From the NCBI GenBank assembly GCA_017455185.1, contig JAFTBN010000080.1:1-33088 (forward strand): a stretch of DNA of 33,088 nucleotides, read 5' to 3'. Made by a program: the position numbers and the translations under genes. This DNA comes from Clostridia bacterium (GTDB lineage: Bacteria; Bacillota; Clostridia; Oscillospirales; CAG-272). The notes beneath the pieces were generated by a model. That model saw only the letters and a list, made by a program, of their open reading frames with translations. It made no database searches and was not told where the DNA came from. Positions 8,238 through 15,543 of the stretch are shown here, piece after piece; position 1 is the first letter of the stretch, and every line of letters starts with the position of its first letter.

Positions 8238-8299
8238 ATGATTTTGTGTTTGTTTTCGGTTTTGCTTTTTGCAAGAAATCCGACAAAATATTTCAATGT

Positions 8300-9742
8300 T
8301 CAGGACTGCAGCAGCATGAACCGGTCGAATGCCCGGGCGCACACAGGCTCCATGGACGGGTCAGGCGCATAGGCGGTGACTCCGAAGGAACTTTGCACGC
8401 ATTGCCTCATCCGGTTCAGTGTCGTCATGGTCCCCTGCGCTTTCATCTGCATCAGGATGTTCCCGATGGCCGTCGCTTCCACGGGTCCTGCCAGAACCTT
8501 TTTCCCGGTGCTGTCCGCACAGGCCTGACACAGCTGCTCATCCTGGCTTCCGCCTCCCACGATGCAGATCCGCTTTGCACCGCGTCCCGTGACGGTTTCA
8601 AGTTCCAGGGCAACCTGCCGGTATTTCATCGCCAGGGAATCCTTGATGCACCGAACCATCTCCCCGACGCTTTCGGGAACGGGCTGCCCGGTCTTACGGC
8701 AATATGCCCGGATGCGGGCCGGCATATCGCCGGGCGGCGTGAACTCGGGTGCGTCCGGATTGATCAGGGAGCGGTATGGCTGTGCCTCCCGCGCCAGGTC
8801 GGACAACTCGGAAAAGGAATAATGCTTCCCTTCCTTGCCCCATTGTCTTCTGGATTCCTGCAAGATCCAGAGCCCCATAATGTTTTTCAGGAAACGGATG
8901 GTGTTCTCGACACCGCCTTCATTGGTATAATTGTAAGCCTGAGTCATTTCGTTGACAACCGGCCTTGTCAGTTCCGTTCCCATCAGGGACCAGGTTCCGC
9001 TGCTGATGTATAGATCATCCTCCTCCAGGGGCGCCGCCAGGACGGCCGAAGCGGTATCATGCGACCCGACCGCCACCACCTGCATCCGGGGGACGCCGAA
9101 TTTTGCTCGCCACTCCTCGAGCAACGGCCCTACCGGTGTGCCGGGGGCAACCATGGGAGCAAACAGCTTGTCCGATAGAGAAAAAGCATCCAGGATCCGG
9201 TCCGAAAAGACGCGTCTTTCCGGATCGAGCAGGCCCGAAGTGGACGCGATGGTATATTCGGTCTGCTGCCTGCCGGTCAGGCGGTAAGTCAGATAATCCG
9301 GGATAAACAGCAGCCGCCCGGCTCTTTTCAGCCTTGTATCGACCGAAAGCTGGTTGACGGTGTTGATTTCCAGCTGCTGGATGCCGGTCAGGGGATACAG
9401 TCCCCCCTCGACTTTCCGGTTGACCTCCGGCACGGTTCCCGCGGTGCGGCCGTCCCGGTAATGATACGGCAGATCCAGTCTGTTTCCTTCGGAATCCAGC
9501 AGCACGTAATCCACACCCCAGGTGTCAATGCCCAGGGTTGCCTCCCCGTCCGGGTCCGCCTTCTGCAGTGCAAGACCGATCTGCTCTTCCAGGAAGTCGA
9601 CGTCCCATCGAAGCGTCCCCTCCAGCTCGAGCGGACCGTTGGCAAAACGGTAGAGTTCCTCAAGACGCAAACGTCCGTTTTCGAAGCATCCTTTGATCAG
9701 TCTTCCGCTGGAAGCGCCCAGGTCAATTGCGTAGTAATTCAT
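8300..9742 (-). CDS. rhaB: rhamnulokinase
   Basis: RhaB phosphorylates L-rhamnulose to L-rhamnulose 1-phosphate with ATP. About 480 residues, near the usual 489. FGGY-kinase features: N-terminal phosphate-binding YYAIDLGASSGR, LGIDTWGVDYVLLD, NTVNQL, GSHDTASAVLAAP, ISSGTWSLMG and the C-terminal ICIVGGGSQDEQLCQ adenosine-binding part. I chose the ATG at 9742 (MNYYAIDL), where homology starts and GGAAAGG lies just upstream, over the in-frame ATG at 9769. It is on the opposite strand from rhaA with prs between them, so the rhamnose genes are dispersed here. A palindromic AAACGTTT lies in the shared region with the acyl-carrier gene and resembles the core of LacI-family operators (weak evidence). 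Confidence 0.92.
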   Translation of the reverse strand: MNYYAIDLGASSGRLIKGCFENGRLRLEELYRFANGPLELEGTLRWDVDFLEEQIGLALQKADPDGEATLGIDTWGVDYVLLDSEGNRLDLPYHYRDGRTAGTVPEVNRKVEGGLYPLTGIQQLEINTVNQLSVDTRLKRAGRLLFIPDYLTYRLTGRQQTEYTIASTSGLLDPERRVFSDRILDAFSLSDKLFAPMVAPGTPVGPLLEEWRAKFGVPRMQVVAVGSHDTASAVLAAPLEEDDLYISSGTWSLMGTELTRPVVNEMTQAYNYTNEGGVENTIRFLKNIMGLWILQESRRQWGKEGKHYSFSELSDLAREAQPYRSLINPDAPEFTPPGDMPARIRAYCRKTGQPVPESVGEMVRCIKDSLAMKYRQVALELETVTGRGAKRICIVGGGSQDEQLCQACADSTGKKVLAGPVEATAIGNILMQMKAQGTMTTLNRMRQCVQSSFGVTAYAPDPSMEPVCARAFDRFMLLQS

Positions 9743-9798
9743 ATGCCCTTTCCGGGAAATCGGCCTCAAGTTGGCTTCCCTTATTTTTTATAAATCTG

Positions 9799-9827
9799 TT
9801 GACAAAAAAACGTTTCGGGAGTATAAT
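9799..9827 (+). promoter_or_regulatory. consensus promoter of the acyl carrier protein gene
   Basis: TTGACA (9799-9804), 17 bases, TATAAT (9822-9827). The spacer contains the palindrome AAACGTTT. Confidence 0.85.
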
Positions 9828-9860
9828 AAGCGAAGTTATGTATCTTTGCGGAGGTATCCC

Positions 9861-10091
9861 ATGTTTGAAAAACTTCAATCCCTTTTAATTGATAAATTCA
9901 ACTACGATAAAGATCAAATTAAAATGGAAACAAAACTCGGAGCAGAGCTTGGCCTGAACTCAATCGAACTGGCCGAACTCGTCATGTCCTGCGAAGAGGA
10001 ATTCAACATTGAAATTCCGGACGATGACATTCACGATTTCGAGACCATCGGAGATGTAGTCGCTTATTTGGAAAAGCGGGTCAATGGTTAA
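9861..10091 (+). CDS. acpP: acyl carrier protein, stand-alone
   Basis: 76 residues, a typical length, acidic, four-helix ACP pattern. The phosphopantetheine serine is Ser34 in GLNSIELAELVM. The usual D-S-L is N-S-I here, so the conserved Asp before the serine is Asn. The C-terminal half (EEEFNIEIPDDDIHDFETIGDVVAYL) is standard. GGAGG lies 6 bases before the ATG at 9861; the longer frame upstream is not coding. It has its own promoter and terminator and no fatty-acid genes next to it. It is probably the general ACP or a specialised second copy. Confidence 0.9.
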   Translation: MFEKLQSLLIDKFNYDKDQIKMETKLGAELGLNSIELAELVMSCEEEFNIEIPDDDIHDFETIGDVVAYLEKRVNG

Positions 10092-10108
10092 TCCGCTTTC
10101 AAGCAGAT

Positions 10109-10136
10109 AAAGGTGCCGTAAACCGGCACCTTTTTC
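10109..10136. terminator. bidirectional terminator between acpP and guaB
   Basis: AAAGGTGCCG pairs with CGGCACCTTT around a five-base loop, with a T run on the plus side and A-rich flank on the other. It lies between convergent genes. Confidence 0.9.
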
Positions 10137-10145
10137 TATTCATTC

Positions 10146-11636
<1,491 letters not shown>

Positions 11637-11647
11637 TTATTTAATTG

Positions 11648-11676
11648 ATTATAGCAAACCCAAAGGGCAAAGTCAA
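11648..11676 (-). promoter_or_regulatory. promoter of guaB
   Basis: TTGACT (11676-11671), 17 bases, TATAAT (11653-11648). The IS30 element begins only about 35 bases upstream of the -35 box, so the core promoter is intact but anything farther upstream was displaced. Confidence 0.8.
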
Positions 11677-11699
11677 CCCGAAACCCGCCTTTGACAAAA

Positions 11700-11712
11700 A
11701 AATAGGGGGGTT
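11700..11712. repeat. target-site direct repeat, left copy
   Basis: AAATAGGGGGGTT, identical to 13385-13397 at the other end. The certain duplication is the nine bases ATAGGGGGG; flanking A and T bases are shared with the ends. This is longer than the 2-3 bp usual for many IS30 members. Confidence 0.8.
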
Positions 11713-11743
11713 GCTGAAGTGTAAAGTTAACTTCCACTCCAAA
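11711..11743. repeat. left terminal inverted repeat of the IS30 element
   Basis: Begins TTGCTGAAGTGTAAAG and is the exact reverse complement of 13354-13386 over 33 bases. Confidence 0.95.
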
Positions 11744-11781
11744 GGGGGTAAAGTTGAAATAAGTCGTCAAGTAACTTCAAA

Positions 11782-11810
11782 TTGCATTTAGTCGTCAAAT
11801 AGCATATAAT
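11782..11810 (+). promoter_or_regulatory. promoter of the transposase
   Basis: TTGCAT (11782-11787), 17 bases, TATAAT (11805-11810). The internal inverted repeat starting at 11818 falls at the expected start of the mRNA. Confidence 0.7.
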
Positions 11811-11844
11811 CATATTCCTCGGTGGGCTTAGAAGGGAGGACATT

Positions 11845-13125
11845 ATGTCCACGAGTAATAAAAGCAAACATTTGACATTGAGCGAGCGAAAAATCATTGA
11901 AACAGGAATCAGTAACGGTTCAACAAAAGCAGCAATTGCCGAAACATTAGGAAAAGACAAATCGACAATATGTAAAGAAATAAAAGAGCATCGATTCGTT
12001 TTTCAACGGATGAAATTGCCAAAAGAATGTGCTGCTTATGCAACATGCAGGCCTGGAAGCAGCTGTTCCGGTCCGGAATTTTGTCCCAAATATAAACCGG
12101 TAGTATGCCCGCGGAGAGACAGAAGCCCCGGAGCTTGTAATGGATGTCCCAAATGGTCTACTTGCCGGTTTGACAAAATAAAATATGATGCCGAAAGAGC
12201 GCACAGTAATTACCAGTCAAAGCTTGTCAGTTCAAGAGAAGGAATTAACATCTCTGCTGAGGAACTTGCCAGGATTGCTAAAATCGTAAAACCTTTATTA
12301 CAGCAAGGGCAATCCCCTTATCAGATTGTAAAGAATCATCCTGAATTGGGAATGTCTGAGAAAACCTTGTACAACTATATCGCGGGTAGAGCCTTTGCGA
12401 TGGTAGGCATTTTGGACATAGATCTTCGTTGTAAAGTTTCCAGAAAAATGCCCAAAAAGCAGATTAAGCAATACAAACAACGGGAAGATCGAAGTTTTAT
12501 TGTTGGTCGAACCTATCAAGATTTTCTGGATTATACTACTTGCAATGGAAGTCAGGGCATCGTTGAAATGGATACAGTTTACAACGATGTGAGCAATGGT
12601 CCGTATATGCAGACTTTTAAATTCCTTGACTATGGTTTTTTCTTTTCCATTTATCACACCGGCAAAACTGCTTCCGACATGCTTTCCGGAGTGAATTTGC
12701 TGGATTCCATTTTAGGATCAGCCCTGTTTGATAAATATGTCCGGGTTCTGCTTACAGACCGAGGCGGCGAATTCTATTATGCCGACAAGATGGAAGTGCG
12801 TGAAGACGGAACTCTTCGCACCAAAGTGTTTTACTGCGACCCGATGTGCTCAGGACAAAAAGGAAGTCTTGAGAACAAACATCGTGAATTGCGATATATT
12901 TGCCCCAAGGAAACGGATTTGGCAGAGTTGGGACTGACGTCGCAAGAGAAGATGAATCTGGTCACCTCCCATATTAACTCCATGCCGCTGGAGTCACTTC
13001 ATGGGAAAACGCCCTGGGAAATGCTGCACTTCTTTGCTGAAGACCTTGAGCAAAAATTTCAGGCTTTTGGACTTCAGAAAATAGAAAAAGATATGGTCAC
13101 GCTACAACCATATCTTTTAAAATAA
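11845..13125 (+). CDS. IS30-family transposase
   Basis: 426 residues. The N-terminal helix-turn-helix typical of IS30 is visible (LTLSERKIIETGISNGSTKA then AAIAETLGKDKSTICKEI). A cysteine-rich segment (about 63-111: CAAYATC, SSCSGPEFCPKY, CPRRD, CNGCPKWSTC) should bind zinc. The catalytic DDE core is in the C-terminal half: VEMDTVY, LLTDRGGEF and QKGSLENKHRELRYICPK. GGGAGG lies 6 bases before the ATG. The protein cuts and joins the ends of its own element. No frameshift or stop is present. Confidence 0.95.
   Translation: MSTSNKSKHLTLSERKIIETGISNGSTKAAIAETLGKDKSTICKEIKEHRFVFQRMKLPKECAAYATCRPGSSCSGPEFCPKYKPVVCPRRDRSPGACNGCPKWSTCRFDKIKYDAERAHSNYQSKLVSSREGINISAEELARIAKIVKPLLQQGQSPYQIVKNHPELGMSEKTLYNYIAGRAFAMVGILDIDLRCKVSRKMPKKQIKQYKQREDRSFIVGRTYQDFLDYTTCNGSQGIVEMDTVYNDVSNGPYMQTFKFLDYGFFFSIYHTGKTASDMLSGVNLLDSILGSALFDKYVRVLLTDRGGEFYYADKMEVREDGTLRTKVFYCDPMCSGQKGSLENKHRELRYICPKETDLAELGLTSQEKMNLVTSHINSMPLESLHGKTPWEMLHFFAEDLEQKFQAFGLQKIEKDMVTLQPYLLK
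13089..13119 (+). terminator. hairpin overlapping the transposase stop
   Basis: AGATATGG pairs with CCATATCT around 11 bases and is followed by TTTT. It lies in the last codons of the transposase gene. It may end transcription or limit read-through into guaB's surroundings. Confidence 0.4.
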
Positions 13126-13353
13126 ACATCTAAACATAGCCCACCGAGATAGCTTCTGAATACTCGTTTTTAAGTGGAAGTTAGTCGTCATTTTTTAAAA
13201 AATGGCCTACTTTCACTCCTTTGTCGTGGAAAAAACTATGTCCTTGCTCAAGAGTATAGCATTCTTGCAAAGATATTTCAAGCCCTATTTTGCAGAAATA
13301 GCCGTTGTATCTCAACACTTGACAAGTAACTTCTACTTGTCTTTTAGCGGGCT

Positions 13354-13386
13354 TTTGGAGTGGAAGTTAACTTTACACTTCAGCAA
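13354..13386. repeat. right terminal inverted repeat of the IS30 element
   Basis: Ends CTTTACACTTCAGCAA, complementary to the left end without mismatch. Confidence 0.95.
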
Positions 13387-13397
13387 ATAGGGGGGTT
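13385..13397. repeat. target-site direct repeat, right copy
   Basis: Identical to 11700-11712; see the left copy. Confidence 0.8.
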
Positions 13398-13463
13398 AAC
13401 ACAGCATTCTAACAAATTCAAGTGCTCCCGTCCCTTTTTTGGCCGCTCGTAGTGACAAAATGT

Positions 13464-13506
13464 GGCAGGAAATTATGTCTTTACCTGGCCGGACATTATG
13501 TCTTTA
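13464..13506. repeat. pair of 20-base direct repeats, likely remnant of a transposon end
   Basis: Positions 13464-13483 and 13487-13506 match at 18 of 20 bases and share ATTATGTCTTTA exactly, 23 bases apart. A third partial start (GGCAGG) follows at 13509. Phased repeats of this kind are typical of IS21-like ends and other elements with multiple transposase-binding sites. No transposase gene accompanies them, so this is probably an abandoned end. Confidence 0.55.
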
Positions 13507-13536
13507 ATGGCAGGCTGGGATGACCATTACCCATAA

Positions 13537-13557
13537 TATTCGGCTTTAATCCGAATA
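13537..13557 (-). terminator. hairpin after the membrane-protein gene
   Basis: TATTCGG pairs with CCGAATA around seven bases, ten bases beyond the stop of the gene at 13568-14077. The trailing T run is poor, so terminator function is tentative. Confidence 0.4.
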
Positions 13558-13567
13558 GCCCTTCTCA

Positions 13568-14077
13568 TTATTTCCATTTTCCTAATTCTTCACGCTGTTC
13601 CTGTAATAAACGTTCTTTTTCCAATTGTTCTTTTTTTGCTTTGTACTCTTTTACTTCCTTTAGTGTATTTATTATTCCCATTATAACATAAACAACTTGA
13701 GGTGAGAAAAAAGTACACAATGCCCAAAGTGATTCAAAATTAGTTGATGTTAAAAAAATCTGTGGAATAAAAAAAGGGATGGCAAGGCAGTATATTTTCA
13801 ACATAATAAAGAAACGTTTTATATATAATTCGTCAAAAGTATAATCTTTATCAGTAGTAAAAGGATTGTGATGCCTTCCAAATGGTAAGTAATTACCTTT
13901 ATGTCGTAATACATATGACATTGCAGCGTGAATTATCATTATAATCATTAAAAAAATAGCTGGTAATGAAAAGTTCGAAATTCTCGCATTATCTTTATTC
14001 AGCAAAACGAGAAATACGTTTGTTGTTAAAATAACTACATACACAAGAAAATATAGTAAACCTCTTTTTTTCATCAT
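13568..14077 (-). CDS. small integral membrane protein of unknown function
   Basis: 169 residues, strongly AT-rich codons. Two hydrophobic helices lie in the first 60 residues and two more between about 93 and 137. A highly charged coiled-coil-like C-terminus follows (KEVKEYKAKKEQLEKERLLQ and on to GKWK). No family recognised. The ATG at 14077 (or the adjacent one at 14074) has no ribosome site in the unspliced sequence at normal distance. A group II intron ends at 14085, seven bases before it. Joining the exon on the far side of the intron (ending TTAATGAGG at 15117) would place GAGG six or seven bases from the ATG. Expression therefore probably depends on splicing. The promoter is at 15144-15172. 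Confidence 0.75.
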   Translation of the reverse strand: MMKKRGLLYFLVYVVILTTNVFLVLLNKDNARISNFSLPAIFLMIIMIIHAAMSYVLRHKGNYLPFGRHHNPFTTDKDYTFDELYIKRFFIMLKIYCLAIPFFIPQIFLTSTNFESLWALCTFFSPQVVYVIMGIINTLKEVKEYKAKKEQLEKERLLQEQREELGKWK

Positions 14078-14084
14078 GCTCTGT

Positions 14085-14185
14085 GTCGAGTAGACAGCTC
14101 GACACTCCTTTCAAGTTTTTCGACTTGTGAAGGGATGTCGCTGCCCCTCACAGAACCGTACGTTCAGTTTTCCTGCATACGGTTC
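14085..14185 (-). ncRNA. group II intron domains V and VI
   Basis: Domain V is 33 bases (14185-14153), with GAACCGTA pairing with TACGGTTC, a CAG/CTG upper stem around a GAAA-type loop and the two-base bulge on the 3' side. Domain VI runs from GTGAGGGGCAGC (from 14151) to GCTGTCTACTCGAC (to 14085). It folds as one long hairpin: GGCAGC with GCTGTC, GACA with TGTC, CAAGT with ACTTG. The unpaired A in CTACTCGAC is seven bases from the splice site, as in known introns. The third base of domain V (A instead of G) changes the conserved triad. Confidence 0.75.
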
Positions 14186-14186
14186 T

Positions 14187-14678
14187 TCAAACAGTCCTTG
14201 GTTGCCAGCCCCAGATGTCGACTTTCAGCTTCGGCGCCTCGATACAGTGGTTCCAGATTCGCAGGAACTTGGGATATCGCAGCTTTCCTTTCTGGTTGCG
14301 GCGATTCAGCATGCGGTAAGTTTCGTACTTCAGGTATTTCCAGAACTTATGGATTTGGATATAATTACCGTTCATGCCGTAGTAGTTGCAATGTCCTCTG
14401 ACTACAGCCGCCAGCGTCTCCATAGTAATTGCTATTGACTTCGTCAGTTGCTTCCGCAGCCATGCCTTTGCCGCTTGTTTCTTCGCTTTCAGCTTCTTCT
14501 TGCTCGTCCGGACGCCGATTCGGTACTTGCCTGTCCTCGTGGTCATGTTGAAGAAGGTAAACCCAAGAAAGTCAAAGTCTTCCTTCGTCCCCTTGTACCG
14601 TCCAAACGCAGTATCCTTGTTTTCTCCATCGCTACTTCCAGCGAGAATCTTCCAAGTCTTTTTTGCAATAACAGTCAT
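14187..14678 (-). pseudogene. C-terminal remnant of the intron-encoded reverse transcriptase/maturase
   Basis: The recognisable part starts near FGRYKGTKEDFDFLGFTFF, the end of the RT domain (FDFLGFT motif), and continues through the maturase (X/GIIM) domain. Landmarks are KKKLKAKKQAAKAWLRK, the LAAVVRGHCNYYGMNGN block and the final WNHCIEAPKLKVDIWGWQ. All catalytic RT motifs (YADD and upstream) are absent. The ATG at 14678 is fortuitous; the first ~24 residues come from sequence fused by the deletion. The TGA is directly followed by domain V, as in complete introns. The maturase half could in principle still bind RNA, but I expect no function. Confidence 0.85.
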
Positions 14679-14889
14679 TACCGCCTTGCCCGCCGGTTTT
14701 CCCTGGTTTCATTGCTACTATGCAGTGATCCGACTTCTGGCCGCCCGTTGGGTTCTCTCCATTTACAAGACTTCAACCCCCCTTACTGCTTTCGCAGAGG
14801 CGGTCAGACCTCCCAGATACGCTTGTGCTCCTTTGCGCGCTCGCCACGCTCTATTGACCCGGCGGAATCCCCTCGGACTCGCTTATCGT

Positions 14890-14927
14890 CCGATTCTTGT
14901 TACCTGCGACTTAGAGGAAAGAATCGG
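14890..14927 (-). ncRNA. presumed EBS1 hairpin of the intron
   Basis: CCGATTCTT and AAGAATCGG form a perfect nine-base stem. On the minus strand the loop begins TCCTCTAAG. The position within domain I and the shape fit the Id3 hairpin whose loop holds exon-binding site 1. CCTC in the loop is complementary to the last four bases (GAGG) of the 5' exon. Confidence 0.55.
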
Positions 14928-15143
14928 CTTCCGCTCTATAATACTTATGGGGCTGAATCACTTCACGCTTTGCCATTGCAGCTCCCACGCTCCAACTGTC
15001 TACTCTTAAACCCGGCCTCACGGCCAAGGCTCCAAGGCTGTGTACCAGCTGCCCGCTACGGCTTTACCGGGTTCGGACTATCACCGAACTGTACTACAAG
15101 CGCCGAACTGGCGCACCCTCATTAATCAAATTTATGTATCATA

Positions 15144-15172
15144 ATTCTATCATAAATACATCATCTTTTCAA
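15144..15172 (-). promoter_or_regulatory. promoter of the intron-interrupted membrane-protein gene
   Basis: TTGAAA (15172-15167), 17 bases, TAGAAT (15149-15144) on the minus strand. The expected start near 15137 leaves a 5' exon of only about 20 bases, ending in GAGG before the intron. Confidence 0.65.
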
Positions 15173-15486
15173 TAATCCTGGCTTTTCGTTATGGCAGGCT
15201 TACGCCTTTTCGGTATTTGGATAAGCGTTCCCGCAAAACATCGGAAAGCATAAGCTTTTGTCAAATGCCCGGAAGTTTTTTCCGCTTCTGAACGGTCAAG
15301 CCAAAGAAATCATGAAAAAGAAGTTTGCCTGCCTTTGCATAACCGTTCATACCCCCTACGCGAAAAGGCGAACTGCACATCATAACGTCATCTGCTGCAT
15401 CATTTTCAAAAGCTGGAACAAACGCAGAAAGACCGTCGCAAAAGACTCCCGGAACCCGTTTTTTACCCGGCCGGAACAAAAAAATC
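15173..15486. other. intergenic stretch without a recognised gene
   Basis: Between the promoter at 15144-15172 and the radA promoter. Short open frames exist on both strands (15258-15587 plus, 15261-15554 minus), but both run across the radA promoter, have no ribosome site and resemble nothing. CAGGCTTACGCC and similar short repeats are present but form no clear structure. Confidence 0.5.
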
Positions 15487-15515
15487 TTGCAAGCGGGGCG
15501 CGTATCGTTTATAAT
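15487..15515 (+). promoter_or_regulatory. promoter of radA
   Basis: TTGCAA (15487-15492), 17 bases, TATAAT (15510-15515), with the ATG at 15544. Confidence 0.75.
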
Positions 15516-15543
15516 GAAACCATCAACGGAAAGGAACCGTTTT

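Larger units (their letters stand above)
11711..13386 (+). mobile_element. intact IS30-family insertion sequence, about 1.68 kb
   Basis: Perfect 33-base terminal inverted repeats (11711-11743 and 13354-13386) bound a single DDE transposase gene. A direct repeat flanks both ends (11700-11712 and 13385-13397, AAATAGGGGGGTT), the mark of insertion. Its last two bases overlap the left end, so the exact boundary is ambiguous by about 2-4 bases. Inside, an 11-base inverted pair, CTCGGTGGGCT (11818-11828) and AGCCCACCGAG (13138-13148), encloses the open reading frame. With complete ends and an unbroken transposase it is probably recent and mobile. The 230 bases after the ORF are non-coding and contain further ACTTC/GAAGT-type subterminal repeats. 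Confidence 0.93.
14085..15116 (-). mobile_element. group II intron, internally deleted, inserted between a ribosome site and its start codon
   Basis: On the minus strand the element starts GTGCGCC (15116), the GUGYG 5' consensus. It continues with about 420 bases of domain I-III-like sequence, carries only the C-terminal part of the intron protein, then domain V (14153-14185) and domain VI. It ends TCTACTCGAC at 14085 with the branch-point A seven bases from the end. The length is about 1.03 kb, where a complete ORF-bearing intron has over 2 kb. The reverse-transcriptase palm is missing, so it cannot move by itself and would need a maturase from elsewhere to splice. The catalytic triad of domain V reads AAC instead of AGC, which may weaken it. 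Confidence 0.85.

Noticed and set aside
13202..13390. 62-codon frame at the right end of the IS30 element
   Set aside because: It overlaps the terminal inverted repeat and has no ribosome site; it is subterminal non-coding DNA.
14127..14151. Short hairpin GTGAGGGG...CCCTTCAC taken as the whole of domain VI, with the intron ending at 14127
   Set aside because: That hairpin has no bulged A at the expected place. Folding on to 14085 gives one longer domain VI whose A is seven bases from a TCTACTCGAC end shared by both introns.
14386..15125. Two overlapping plus-strand frames of 207 and 225 codons
   Set aside because: They lie opposite the intron RNA domains and the maturase remnant. Such frames are often mis-annotated as proteins in genomes with group II introns.
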